A stretch of 22,647 nt of DNA from a virus: the IMG/VR virus record IMGVR_UViG_3300042544_003935, positions 1 through 22,647 of that record; one strand, given 5' to 3'. Under the pieces are notes generated by a model. It saw nothing but the letters and a program-made list of their open reading frames with translations, had not been told where the DNA came from and ran no database searches. A program made the position numbers and the translations under genes. The stretch's first letter is position 1. Each line of letters opens with the position of its first letter. Below are positions 1 to 6,986 of the stretch, in pieces.

Positions 1-2
1 AC

Positions 3-113
3 CACTACTTCGATGCGGAGTCCATGCAGGCGACGGCGGCGACCATGCTCAAGATCGTCGGTCGCGAGGCGGTGGCGGCAGCGCCCGTTGACAGCGCGGA
101 CGGGGAGACATGA
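3..113 (+). CDS. Terminase large subunit, C-terminal fragment (GpA-like, 5' end outside window)
   Basis: Only the last 36 residues are visible, beginning HYFDAESMQATAATMLKIVG and ending in TGA. The run resembles the C-terminal NH(W/Y)xDAE...A...LKI pattern common in GpA-type large terminase subunits, the ATPase/nuclease that packages DNA into the prohead. The position fits too: a lipoprotein, an endolysin and then a gpW-like connector and portal follow. Its TGA overlaps the ATG of the next gene (ATGA), so the two are probably translationally coupled. The frame was chosen over the other two because those read as arginine-rich or glycine-rich shadows. The identity rests on a short segment, so another late protein cannot be excluded. 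Confidence 0.5.
   Translation, partial: HYFDAESMQATAATMLKIVGREAVAAAPVDSADGET
87..92 (+). promoter_or_regulatory. GTTGAC start motif before the lipoprotein gene
   Basis: GTTGAC begins 23 bases before the ATG at 110. It lies inside the terminase reading frame, where it encodes Val-Asp. Confidence 0.5.
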
Positions 114-274
114 AGACCCTGATTCCGATCATCGCCGCTGCGCTCGCCCTGCTCGTGAGCTCCTGCACCACTCCACCGCCGATCCAAGGCGAGTTCATCA
201 ACAAGGACGGACGCATCCGGGTTCATCCGGACGGCCGCATCGAGATCGTCGTGGAACCCCGCACCGGAAAGTGA
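110..274 (+). CDS. Small lipoprotein, possible lysis accessory (spanin-like)
   Basis: This 54-residue protein has a basic start (MKT), a hydrophobic stretch (residues 4-16) and a lipobox ending VSSC at Cys19. It is therefore predicted to be cleaved by signal peptidase II and lipid-anchored. The mature part is about 36 residues and charged, with TTPPPI just after the Cys. It sits directly upstream of an M15 peptidase with a 3-base gap. A small lipoprotein beside an endolysin is the arrangement of outer-membrane spanins such as Rz1, but there is no embedded or adjacent inner-membrane partner, so that role is inference. The start overlaps the upstream TGA and is preceded by GTTGAC 23 bases away. 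The gene could also be a lysogenic-conversion lipoprotein. Confidence 0.7.
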   Translation: MKTLIPIIAAALALLVSSCTTPPPIQGEFINKDGRIRVHPDGRIEIVVEPRTGK

Positions 275-277
275 GCC

Positions 278-718
278 ATGCCCGCCGAATCCTTCAACGA
301 CTGGTTCGCCGCCCAAGGCTTCCGCCACTTCGGCGCGGGTGAGTTCACCAGCTACTTTGCCCGCGAGCGCAAAGGCGTGAAGAATAGCCCGCCGCCCAAG
401 CGGCTGTGGAAGAACCTCGTGCCCACGCTCCGGGTCGTCGATGAACTCCGCGCCTCGTTCGGCAAGCCGTGCCGCATTCTGAGTTCCTACCGTGCCCCTG
501 CCTACAACAAGGCGGTAGGCGGTGCCGCACTCAGCCAGCACCTTGAGTTCAATGCCCTGGACATCGCCTTCGATGGTGTTAGCCCGCAGCGGGTCTATGA
601 CCGGCTGGTCGAATGGCGCGCCCAGGGGAAGTTCACCGGCGGCCTCGGGCTCTATCCGTCGGCCGGATTCGTCCACATCGACACGCGGGGGCGCAACGCG
701 ACATGGAAGGGCCGTTGA
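278..718 (+). CDS. M15-family peptidase, probable endolysin
   Basis: A 146-residue protein with the zinc-site layout of M15 D-Ala-D-Ala carboxypeptidase/endopeptidases: SQH (His88), then LDI (Asp95) seven residues later, and VHID (His133, Asp135) near the C-terminus. Arg72 in SSYRAPAYN precedes the metal site, as in the family. These enzymes cut peptide cross-links in peptidoglycan. There is no signal peptide, so release would need a holin; candidates are the two small membrane proteins near 17.6-18.0 kb. The usual SQH-LxGxAxD reads SQHLEFNALD here, which keeps the metal ligands. It begins 3 bases after the lipoprotein stop, and its own stop is 1 base from the stop of the convergent HEPN gene. 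A location between terminase and portal genes is unusual for an endolysin. Confidence 0.85.
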   Translation: MPAESFNDWFAAQGFRHFGAGEFTSYFARERKGVKNSPPPKRLWKNLVPTLRVVDELRASFGKPCRILSSYRAPAYNKAVGGAALSQHLEFNALDIAFDGVSPQRVYDRLVEWRAQGKFTGGLGLYPSAGFVHIDTRGRNATWKGR

Positions 719-719
719 T

Positions 720-1268
720 TCAAGCTGGAGAAGTTCTATCCGTGAGGGCCTTATCTGTGGCTTCGACCAACCCCTTGAGGAACCTGACGGCCTTCGCCAG
801 GTCCTCACGCTTCACGGGATGAGGCTTGGACGGTCCTCCGTCGTCGGGAGCTTTCGACCGATGAACAATATCGCCGCGTATCCCGAGCAGTTCATCCAAT
901 TTCTTCTTTGAGGATGCCGTGTCATACCCAGGCCATTGCCAATTCTTCGTCACGTCCAAGCCCGCGTAATCGAGAAAGAGCTTCCGGGTTTTGTCGGAGG
1001 TGGGATTGTGAAACCGTTTCAGCTCTTCGGTAAGGCGCGCGTGCATGAACTTCTCGGCGTGACTGACGCTTCCCGAATGCCTGTCGATCACCACTTCTTG
1101 AATCAGATCTTCGACGTAGGTTTCCCATGCAGTAAGAGCCATCACCAAGCCCGCCCGTTTGAGGACCTCGGCGTTCTTCGGCGGCGGCTTTGTTTGGTTA
1201 TCGAAGTGCAACAGCAAATCCACGGCATCCTGAATGGAAACGTCAAACCTCTCTCGTGCCTTTGTCAT
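720..1268 (-). CDS. HEPN-domain protein (RiboL-PSP-HEPN type), possible RNase or defence moron
   Basis: This 182-residue, mostly helical protein carries the HEPN nuclease signature R-x4-H (Arg131, His136, in LGIRGDIVHRSKA). An N-terminal helix with AWETYVEDLIQEVV (residues 47-60) is typical of the RiboL-PSP-HEPN group. HEPN proteins of this kind are often metal-independent RNases in abortive infection, toxin-antitoxin or defence loci. No antitoxin gene adjoins it. It is transcribed against the late operon, fits exactly between the endolysin stop and the connector gene, and its composition is less GC-rich than its neighbours, all typical of a moron. The start at 1268 (MTKARERF) was chosen because the upstream extension of the open frame has no domain character and runs antisense through the gpW-like gene. 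Confidence 0.75.
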   Translation of the reverse strand: MTKARERFDVSIQDAVDLLLHFDNQTKPPPKNAEVLKRAGLVMALTAWETYVEDLIQEVVIDRHSGSVSHAEKFMHARLTEELKRFHNPTSDKTRKLFLDYAGLDVTKNWQWPGYDTASSKKKLDELLGIRGDIVHRSKAPDDGGPSKPHPVKREDLAKAVRFLKGLVEATDKALTDRTSPA

Positions 1269-1326
1269 GCCCAATCTGCTATCAGATCCAGCCCATGACG
1301 ACAAGCCGGGAGCATGCGGTTTCGCC

Positions 1327-1332
1327 GTTGAC
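1327..1332 (+). promoter_or_regulatory. GTTGAC start motif before the gpW-like gene
   Basis: GTTGAC begins 20 bases before the ATG at 1347. It is in the intergenic stretch between the divergent HEPN and connector genes, so it is not part of any stop codon or coding sequence. Confidence 0.55.
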
Positions 1333-1346
1333 ACCCGCCGCCGTGC

Positions 1347-1607
1347 ATGGCCCGCGGACTCTTCATCACCGGATTCACCGTCGCCGAAGTCCTTGCGATC
1401 CAGCAGCGGGCGAAGTCGCTCCTGTTGGAAGGCAAGACGATCATGAACTGGAACGACGCCGAAACTTCGGTGTCCAAGCAGTTCACGCTGCCGGTGGACC
1501 AGGTGCTTGAAGAATGCGGCCACGCCCTGCGGGTGCTCGACCCGGACACCTACGGCAAGCCCCGCATCGCCGCTGCCTCCTTCATCTCTGGACACCTCGC
1601 GAAATGA
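1347..1607 (+). CDS. gpW-like head-tail connector protein
   Basis: An 86-residue protein directly before the portal gene, the place of lambda W. Its middle reads like the connector family: a helix FTVAEVLAIQQRAKSLLLEGKTIMNW followed, in pieces, by SVSKQFTLPVDQVLEECGHAL, in which a helix leads into a short hairpin and a second helix. In lambda, gpW (68 residues) binds the packaged head and prepares it for tail joining. The stop overlaps the portal ATG (ATGA). No Shine-Dalgarno is visible, but a GTTGAC motif lies 20 bases upstream and supports this start. Assignment is from size, position and residue pattern only. Confidence 0.65.
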   Translation: MARGLFITGFTVAEVLAIQQRAKSLLLEGKTIMNWNDAETSVSKQFTLPVDQVLEECGHALRVLDPDTYGKPRIAAASFISGHLAK

Positions 1608-3043
1608 ACCGCCTGCAATCCATCGCCCGCCTGTTCCTGCCGCCCGTCCTTCTGCCGAAGGCATGGGCGTCGCCGTTTGAGGCCGCGAACTGGTCGCCCC
1701 GCCGTGGTGCCGTGCCCGGAGCATCGCCCTCCGATGCCCGGAAGGAACTCACCCCGGGCGTGCGCACCGAGCTGGTCCGCAAGTCGCGCTATCTTCACAA
1801 GAACTCGGGATTCGTCCGCGAGCTGGTCGCCAACATGGCAATCTACTCGACCGGCGACGGTATCCGCGTGCAGGCGCAATCGCCCAACCCCGACTGGAAC
1901 CGCGCCGCCGAGGAATACTTTTCCTATTGGTCGTCCCGCTGTGAAGTCACCCGACGCTTCTCGTTCGAGGAATGCCAGGCGCTCGTCTGCCGGGGCATGG
2001 ACATCGACGGCGAATACTTCGTCCACAAGACCCGCGATCTCGACGGCGAGCCGCGCCTCCAGTTGATCGAGAGCCACCGCATCGGAGATGAGATGGGCTC
2101 GAAGGAAACCGTGGACGGCATCGGCCTCGATGCGTTCGGTGCCCCGGTGTTCTACCGCGTGCTGCAGGATGACAACACGGCCCGCGACCTCCCGGCGCCG
2201 GCCATCCTTCACATTCATGAACCGGAGTGGGCCGGCGGCGTGCGCAACCACCCGACGATCCAGCATTCGATCAACCACATCCTCGACGAGATCGAACTGC
2301 TCGCCCTGGAGAAGCATGCGGTGAAAGACAACGCCGACGTAGCCCGCATCTTGAAAACGGCGCGGGGCGAGATCGACGACAACGGCGATTTCGTGGTCGG
2401 TGGCGCAGGTGGTGGCGGGGAGGCCAGCGACCCGGTCACCTTGCAGCGCATTGTCGGCGGCAAGCTGGTGGCGCTCAAACCCGACGAATCGCTCGATAGC
2501 TTTCAGTCAAACCGCCCGTCGCCCACGTTCACCGGCTTCCTCGAACACCTGCGGCGTGATTCCGCCCTTGGCATGATCCCGTTCGAGTTCGCGGCGGATT
2601 CCAGCAAGGTCGGTGGCGCGGGGGTGCGTCTTATCGTCGCCAAGGCCGACCGGCGTTTCTCTTTCCGCCAGATGATCCTCGAACGGCGACTCATCCGTCC
2701 GGTGTGGGCCTACCTTGTCGGCGATGCGATTGCCCGCGGTCTGCTGCCTCCAGTCCAGGGCTGGTGGAAGGTGGCGACGGTGCCACCCAAGCGCGTGACC
2801 GTGGACGCCGGCCGCGAGGCCCAACAGAACCGTGCCGACGTGGAGGCGGGACTCAAGACGCTCTCCGACCACTACGCAGAACTCGGTGCCGACTTCCGCG
2901 AGGAGATCGAACGCCGTGCCACCGACGCGAAGCTGATCCTCGAAACCGCCGCGAAATACGGCGTGCCTCCGGAAATGCTCTGGAAGCCGTCCGGTGGATC
3001 ATTCGCCCCGTCCCTGCCCGACGAACCGCCGCCCGGTCGTTGA
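1604..3043 (+). CDS. Phage portal protein (lambda gpB family)
   Basis: A 479-residue protein of the size and sequence style of lambda-type portals. The N-terminal half carries TPGVRTELVRKSRYLHKNSG followed by FVRELVANM and later the MDIDGEYFV...RLQLIESHRIGDE pattern typical of this family. The portal dodecamer is the DNA-entry vertex, docks the terminase and later holds the connector and tail. The ATG at 1604 overlaps the stop of the gpW-like gene; the open frame extends upstream but that part is antisense or shadow to gpW. The N-terminus contains a hydrophobic segment (LFLPPVLLPKAW), which is not expected to be a signal peptide here. Its TGA is embedded in the GTTGAC motif serving the next gene. 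Confidence 0.92.
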   Translation: MNRLQSIARLFLPPVLLPKAWASPFEAANWSPRRGAVPGASPSDARKELTPGVRTELVRKSRYLHKNSGFVRELVANMAIYSTGDGIRVQAQSPNPDWNRAAEEYFSYWSSRCEVTRRFSFEECQALVCRGMDIDGEYFVHKTRDLDGEPRLQLIESHRIGDEMGSKETVDGIGLDAFGAPVFYRVLQDDNTARDLPAPAILHIHEPEWAGGVRNHPTIQHSINHILDEIELLALEKHAVKDNADVARILKTARGEIDDNGDFVVGGAGGGGEASDPVTLQRIVGGKLVALKPDESLDSFQSNRPSPTFTGFLEHLRRDSALGMIPFEFAADSSKVGGAGVRLIVAKADRRFSFRQMILERRLIRPVWAYLVGDAIARGLLPPVQGWWKVATVPPKRVTVDAGREAQQNRADVEAGLKTLSDHYAELGADFREEIERRATDAKLILETAAKYGVPPEMLWKPSGGSFAPSLPDEPPPGR

Positions 3044-3044
3044 C
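3039..3044 (+). promoter_or_regulatory. GTTGAC start motif before the S49 protease gene
   Basis: GTTGAC begins 20 bases before the GTG start at 3059 and contains the portal TGA stop. It supports GTG as the start, because no ATG is available at that spacing. Confidence 0.55.
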
Positions 3045-3058
3045 ACGCGGGCAGGTGC

Positions 3059-4333
3059 GTGACTTCCGACCTGCTCCAGAACCGCGAATGGCTGATCCAG
3101 CCCGACGCCCTCCACGCGATGGCCGCGACCACGCGTGCGTTCCATGACCGGGGCGGCAACCTCCCGGCATCGGCACCGGCCAGCGACCTGCTCGCCATCG
3201 AGGACGGCATCGGTGTGGTCGCCATCAACGGGCCTATCCTCCGCAAGCCGGGGATTTTCGCCCGCGTGTTCCTCGGTGCCACCGACTCGGAGGAGATCGG
3301 CGCTGCCATCCGTGAAGCAGGCGGGCGGGGCGATGTGAAGGCGGTCTTCCTCGACATCGATTCTCCCGGCGGCACCGTGCTCGGCACCCCGGAACTGGCT
3401 GCCGCCGTCGCCACGCTCAATGAGAGCAAGCCGGTGTATGCGTTCTCGTCCGGGCTCATGTGCTCGGCGGCCTACTGGATCGCCAGCCAGGCCCGAGCCG
3501 TCTATGCCACGCCCTCCGCACAGGTCGGATCCATCGGCGTGGTGCAGGCGGTGATCGACAACTCTGCCGCCCTCGATAAGGCGGGCATCAAGGTCGAGGT
3601 GTTCGCCGTCGGCAAATACAAGTCCATCGGGGCACCCGGCACTCCGCTCACCGACGACCAACGCGAGTTGATCCGCTCGAATCTTGGCGAGATCGCCCGC
3701 GACTTCCACGCCGCCGTGCTCGCCAGCGGACGTGCCATCCCGACCGAGGCGATGGAAGGCCAGACCTTCAGCGGGCGGCAAGCCCAACGGCTCAACCTCG
3801 CGGGCATGGTCCCGGACCGGGCCGAGGCGCTGCGGCGGCTCCGCGTCTATCACGCTGCGGTTGACACGGGAGCACGGGCGATGAGCACCGCTCCAGAAGA
3901 CCTCCTACTCGAAGCCCGCACCCAGGTCGCCGACCTCCAACGGGATCACCAAGCCCAGACCGAACTTCTCAACGAGGCGTCGGCCAACCTCGAACGCCTG
4001 CGCGGCGAGGTCGAACTGCTTTCCGCCGAGATCGACACCCTCAAGTCCGAGCGCGACACGGCCACCGCCGAAGTCACCACGCTGCGGACCCGCGTCACCG
4101 AACTCCAGGCGTCGCAGGCCGACTTCGACAAGCGCGTCCAGACCGAGGTCGCCCGCGTGGTCGCCTCCACCGGCACGACCACCCCGGCTCAAGTGACGCC
4201 CGCCGGGGAGTCCACCCAAGCCGCCGACCTCCACGCGCAGTTCGCCGCCATCAAGGACCCGGCCGAACAGACCGCCTTCTGGCGGAACCTCACCCCGCAA
4301 CAGCAAGCCATCATCCTCAAACACCAAGCCTGA
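3059..4333 (+). CDS. S49 (SppA/gpC-like) prohead protease with C-terminal scaffold domain
   Basis: A 424-residue protein starting at GTG. Residues 45-260 are an S49 serine peptidase: strand VVAINGPI, then AVFLDIDSPGG (96-105), the nucleophile region SSGLMCSAAYW with Ser136, and GKYKSIGAP with Lys188 as the probable general base of the Ser-Lys dyad. Residues 275-424 are a charged coiled coil (heptad-rich, roughly 280-370) and a C-terminal tail rich in Gln and Lys, typical of a capsid scaffold. In lambda, gpC is the maturation protease and Nu3, made from the same frame, is the scaffold. The same arrangement is proposed here, with an internal start at 3881. It lies 15 bases after the portal stop and just before the capsid gene. 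Confidence 0.9.
   Translation: MTSDLLQNREWLIQPDALHAMAATTRAFHDRGGNLPASAPASDLLAIEDGIGVVAINGPILRKPGIFARVFLGATDSEEIGAAIREAGGRGDVKAVFLDIDSPGGTVLGTPELAAAVATLNESKPVYAFSSGLMCSAAYWIASQARAVYATPSAQVGSIGVVQAVIDNSAALDKAGIKVEVFAVGKYKSIGAPGTPLTDDQRELIRSNLGEIARDFHAAVLASGRAIPTEAMEGQTFSGRQAQRLNLAGMVPDRAEALRRLRVYHAAVDTGARAMSTAPEDLLLEARTQVADLQRDHQAQTELLNEASANLERLRGEVELLSAEIDTLKSERDTATAEVTTLRTRVTELQASQADFDKRVQTEVARVVASTGTTTPAQVTPAGESTQAADLHAQFAAIKDPAEQTAFWRNLTPQQQAIILKHQA
3860..3865 (+). promoter_or_regulatory. GTTGAC motif before the internal scaffold start
   Basis: GTTGAC begins 21 bases before the in-frame ATG at 3881 and lies inside the protease coding sequence, where it reads Val-Asp. The same motif and spacing mark ordinary gene starts in this phage, which argues that the internal ATG is used. 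Confidence 0.55.
3881..4333 (+). CDS. Internal-start capsid scaffold protein (Nu3-like)
   Basis: In-frame with the S49 protease, starting at Met275 of that protein (MSTAPEDLLLEARTQ), 150 residues. The predicted product is almost entirely scaffold: a long coiled coil with repeated Leu/Ala heptads followed by a Pro/Thr linker (TGTTTPAQVTPAGE) and a short C-terminal helix (FAAIKDPAEQTAFW), where scaffolds normally contact the coat protein. Lambda Nu3 is produced by exactly this kind of nested start within gene C. The evidence for use of this ATG is the domain boundary at that point and the GTTGAC motif 21 bases upstream. No protein data are available, so expression as a separate product remains an inference. 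Confidence 0.65.
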   Translation: MSTAPEDLLLEARTQVADLQRDHQAQTELLNEASANLERLRGEVELLSAEIDTLKSERDTATAEVTTLRTRVTELQASQADFDKRVQTEVARVVASTGTTTPAQVTPAGESTQAADLHAQFAAIKDPAEQTAFWRNLTPQQQAIILKHQA

Positions 4334-4342
4334 TAGAACGCC

Positions 4343-5236
4343 ATGTCCAACACCCTCACCAACGTCAAAGACATCAAGGTCGCGCAACGGGCGCTCATGC
4401 CCTTCACCGCGAACCTGCTGCCCGTCACGGCGTTCTCGACCAACTTCGGTCCCCAGCAGGCCGACAAGGGCGACACCGTGCGAGTCCCGCTGGTCGGCGC
4501 CCCGTCCGGGTCGAGCGATTTCGCCGGTGACTACACCGCCAACGCCGATTCGACGGTCACCACCATCCCGGTGACGCTCAACCGCCACAAGTTCAAGACC
4601 GTCCACGTCACGGCCCGCGAGGTGTCCGAGACGGCCATGGATGTGCTCGACGCCCTTGTGGAAACCGCCGCCCAGCAACTCGCCCAGGACGTGCTGCTCG
4701 ACATCATGTCGGTCATCACGCAGGCGAACTTCGGCGGTTCGCTCCCGGCCGTCGCCGCGACCAACTACAATTACAAGAAGGTCCTCGAAGCCCGCGAGAA
4801 GTGCGGGGAAGCGAAGATGCCAGCCTCGCCCCGGTCGCTCGTGCTGGACGCCGGCCACTACACCAACCTGCTCGCCGACGACATCGTCGCCAAGAGCTTC
4901 AACCTGAACCTCAGCGCCCCTGGCGTCACCGAGGGTCTCATCAAGCGGCTCGCCGGATTCGACCTCTTCGAGACGGTGGTGATCCCGCCTGACCACGCCG
5001 AGAAGCTCGTCGGCTTCGCGGTTCACCCGAGCGCCATCGCGGTGGCCATGCGCTACCTCGTGCCGGTCGCCGAATACCAGCAGTCCGGCGCGGTCACCGA
5101 TCCGCAGACCGGCATGACCTTCGGCTACCTGCGCTTCACCGACACTCGCGCCAACAAGGTGTTCGTCACCATCGAGTGCCTCTACGGCTTCACGGTGGGC
5201 AAGACCGACGCACTCAAGCGCGTCGTCAAACCCTGA
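4343..5236 (+). CDS. Major capsid protein
   Basis: A 297-residue protein following the protease-scaffold gene by 9 bases, the standard place of the coat gene. The N-terminal part (TNVKDIKVAQRALMPFTANL, then VTAFSTNFG) resembles major coat proteins with a P22/HK97-type fold in which the first segment binds scaffold, followed by VRVPLVGAPSGSSDF and a long helix ETAAQQLAQDVLLDIM. The large size without an obvious cleavable delta domain agrees with use of a separate scaffold. No GTTGAC motif or clear Shine-Dalgarno precedes it; the leader ends GATAGAACGCC, and a similar AGAACAACGCC precedes the next gene. This protein should be the most abundant product of the operon. Confidence 0.88.
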   Translation: MSNTLTNVKDIKVAQRALMPFTANLLPVTAFSTNFGPQQADKGDTVRVPLVGAPSGSSDFAGDYTANADSTVTTIPVTLNRHKFKTVHVTAREVSETAMDVLDALVETAAQQLAQDVLLDIMSVITQANFGGSLPAVAATNYNYKKVLEAREKCGEAKMPASPRSLVLDAGHYTNLLADDIVAKSFNLNLSAPGVTEGLIKRLAGFDLFETVVIPPDHAEKLVGFAVHPSAIAVAMRYLVPVAEYQQSGAVTDPQTGMTFGYLRFTDTRANKVFVTIECLYGFTVGKTDALKRVVKP

Positions 5237-5269
5237 GCCATCCAAACCAACACCTAGCAGAACAACGCC

Positions 5270-5785
5270 ATGATTCCCTTCAGCTTTACCGGCAACGCCG
5301 GCTCCACCCTCAGCCATGTGGTTGTCCCCGCCAGCGGGCGCGACCGTGTGCGGATCCAGTATGCGAGCGCGACCTCCGACAAGGCCGCCTCGCTGCTGAC
5401 CTTCCGCGCCCAGTCGCGTGCCACCACCGTGACGGCCACCAGCGCGGCCAACCAGACCGTCATCAACGCGCCGCCTTACACGGGCGCCGCCGCGAACGAC
5501 GTGGTGGTTCTGTTCTCCAACGCCACCGGAACCGGCGTGCGCGGAGTGGTCGCCTCGGTCGATGCCGGGGCCGGAACGATCACCCTCAACGCCAACCTCG
5601 GCCTCGCGCTGGCACCGGGCGACACCGTCTCGCTCATGACCTCCCGCGGCCAGGTGCCGGTCGGTGCCACCACCAAGGAGGTCAACGCCCCCACGGTCTT
5701 CGCCGTTAACGAGGGGCCTGCCCTCATCGAACTGGACGGCACCTCGGCCTGCCGCATCAACCTGGTGGCGGGCGAGTATTCCTGA
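5270..5785 (+). CDS. Putative capsid decoration or head protein
   Basis: A 171-residue, beta-rich protein with many Ala, Thr and Val residues and no recognised catalytic motif. It lies between the major capsid gene and the head-tail connector, next to a terminator, so a capsid decoration or stabilising role (as lambda gpD) is the most reasonable guess. In lambda, however, D lies before the coat gene, so the order differs. The segment VVASVDAGAGTITLNANLG reads like a beta-sandwich edge. The start at 5270 follows a 33-base gap and has no GTTGAC motif. It may instead correspond to lambda FI, which has no fixed sequence signature. Confidence 0.6.
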   Translation: MIPFSFTGNAGSTLSHVVVPASGRDRVRIQYASATSDKAASLLTFRAQSRATTVTATSAANQTVINAPPYTGAAANDVVVLFSNATGTGVRGVVASVDAGAGTITLNANLGLALAPGDTVSLMTSRGQVPVGATTKEVNAPTVFAVNEGPALIELDGTSACRINLVAGEYS

Positions 5786-5817
5786 GCAAACCTTTCCTTG
5801 GTTCGATTGGTCATCGC

Positions 5818-5856
5818 CACCCTCTCCCGGGAAACCGGGAGGGGGTGTTTGCTTTT
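5818..5856 (+). terminator. Rho-independent terminator inside the late operon
   Basis: A 13-bp stem (5818-5830 with 5835-5847, one G-T wobble) closes a GAAA tetraloop and is followed by TTTGCTTTT. It lies 32 bases after the stop of the decoration gene, separating capsid from connector and tail genes. It would make the downstream genes less abundant, which fits the high demand for coat protein. Confidence 0.9.
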
Positions 5857-5859
5857 GAC
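5854..5859 (+). promoter_or_regulatory. TTTGAC variant of the start motif, directly after the terminator
   Basis: The motif begins 20 bases before the ATG at 5874 and overlaps the T-tract of the terminator. This is the only member whose first base is T instead of G. Read as a -35 box it has no -10 partner, because a 17-base spacer would put that inside the gene. Confidence 0.45.
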
Positions 5860-5873
5860 AAGCCTACCGCTGC

Positions 5874-6185
5874 ATGAGCCTTGAATCCGACATCCTCGCC
5901 GACCTGCGGCAGCTTCTAACCGAGCACGGCGTGAAGGCACGCTGGAAGGGCATCGACCTGCTCGTTCTGGTCGGACGGGTCGAGCGGTCCCAACAGATCG
6001 AGATGGGCGGCTTCGTGGATTCGCCCGAACTGAGCCTGCGGGTGCCCAAGACCGCCTTCACCGGACCACTGCCCAAGTTCGGCGAGCGCATCGAGGTCGA
6101 AGGCACCGAATACCGGATCTCACAGGTGTCGGGCCATCCGCGCTCTCCGCTCCTCACCCTCAGCCTTTCCTCGACCGATGAGTGA
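5874..6185 (+). CDS. Head-tail connector / neck protein (FII-like)
   Basis: A 103-residue protein at the position of lambda FII, between the head genes and the tail-end genes. The sequence is a short N-terminal helix (LESDILADLRQLLTEHGV) followed by beta strands, with ERIEVEGTEYRISQVSG near the C-terminus resembling head-closure proteins. These proteins sit below the portal and form the surface to which a finished tail binds. The stop overlaps the next gene's start by eight bases (ATGAGTGA), so the two are probably coupled. Its ATG has a TTTGAC motif 20 bases before it. Confidence 0.6.
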   Translation: MSLESDILADLRQLLTEHGVKARWKGIDLLVLVGRVERSQQIEMGGFVDSPELSLRVPKTAFTGPLPKFGERIEVEGTEYRISQVSGHPRSPLLTLSLSSTDE

Positions 6186-6969
6186 CGACGCCGTCCGTTT
6201 CACCGCCAAGCTCAAGGGAGCATCCGACGTGGCCCGCTTGTTGCGGCGTCACCCGGAGAAGGTCGGCCGCACGCTGGAATCCCTGGTGAAGCAGGAGGCA
6301 CGCGGCCTCGCCGTGGAACTGGCCCGCAACACTCGGCCCTTCGGGTTCTCGGAGAAGGCGCGAAAGCTGGGTGAAGGTGCGGTGGCCGGCGACATCAGCG
6401 GTGTCTTCGCTTTGCCCTCCGATGCCTTCGAGGAAATCCGGAAATCCGATCCCGAGGCCGCCGACCGCTTCTGGGCGAACATCCAGAACCGGCGCTTCGC
6501 GCGCGCACAGAACGCGCTTCGCCAGTCGGGTTCCGGTTGGAAGGACCTCACGGTAGGCCGTCTCGATCCGAATCTCCACCAATGGGGGCAGCTCGGAGCA
6601 GCCAAGCCGAAGCAGATCGTCACCAGCAAGAAGGCGCGGGACAACTACATCGCCAAGATCCAGAAGCGGGTCGGCTTTGCCAAGGGCTCGTGGATCCAGG
6701 CCGGCAAGTCCATCGGCGGGCGCATCCGTGGGGCGGTTCAATGGGCGACCCGTCACAAGCAGGCCCCCGGCAGCGCGGTGGTGAAGACCGGTGCCAAGGC
6801 TTCCGTCACGCTGGTCAACAAGCTCGACTACATCGAGGACGTGAGCACCTGGAAGGGGATCAACCTCGCATTGCAGATCGCGGCGGCACGTTTGCGCAAG
6901 GCGCTGTCCACCTCGTTGCTCAAGATCAACGAACGGGCGAACCAGGCGCTGCGACGCCGTGCCGGTTGA
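6178..6969 (+). CDS. Minor tail protein, tail-end (Z-like)
   Basis: A 263-residue, strongly basic, Arg/Lys- and Ala-rich protein in the lambda Z position. The N-terminal part (FTAKLKGASDVARLLRRHPEKVGRTLE) is the kind of start seen in tail completion proteins related to HK97 gp10 and gpZ. It is longer than lambda Z (192 residues), with an extra segment around residues 70-180. Role: completes the end of the tail so that it can join the head. The ATG overlaps the end of the preceding gene; the TGA is part of the GTTGAC serving the following gene. Function is inferred from order and pattern, not from a diagnostic motif. Confidence 0.6.
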   Translation: MSDDAVRFTAKLKGASDVARLLRRHPEKVGRTLESLVKQEARGLAVELARNTRPFGFSEKARKLGEGAVAGDISGVFALPSDAFEEIRKSDPEAADRFWANIQNRRFARAQNALRQSGSGWKDLTVGRLDPNLHQWGQLGAAKPKQIVTSKKARDNYIAKIQKRVGFAKGSWIQAGKSIGGRIRGAVQWATRHKQAPGSAVVKTGAKASVTLVNKLDYIEDVSTWKGINLALQIAAARLRKALSTSLLKINERANQALRRRAG

Positions 6970-6970
6970 C
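6965..6970 (+). promoter_or_regulatory. GTTGAC start motif before the U-like gene
   Basis: GTTGAC begins 22 bases before the ATG at 6987 and contains the TGA stop of the Z-like gene. It decides the start of the next gene, where the open frame itself extends far upstream. Confidence 0.55.
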
Positions 6971-6986
6971 GCGCCGCCCGTGGCCG

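Noticed and set aside
1269-1724. N-terminal extension of the HEPN open frame
   Set aside because: It is antisense to the gpW-like and portal genes and low in complexity; the HEPN domain begins at 1268.
3905-5317. Minus-strand open frame of 470 codons
   Set aside because: It runs antisense to the protease-scaffold and capsid genes. It is very rich in Gly, Asp, Val and Glu, as expected of a shadow in GC-rich DNA, and has no domain.
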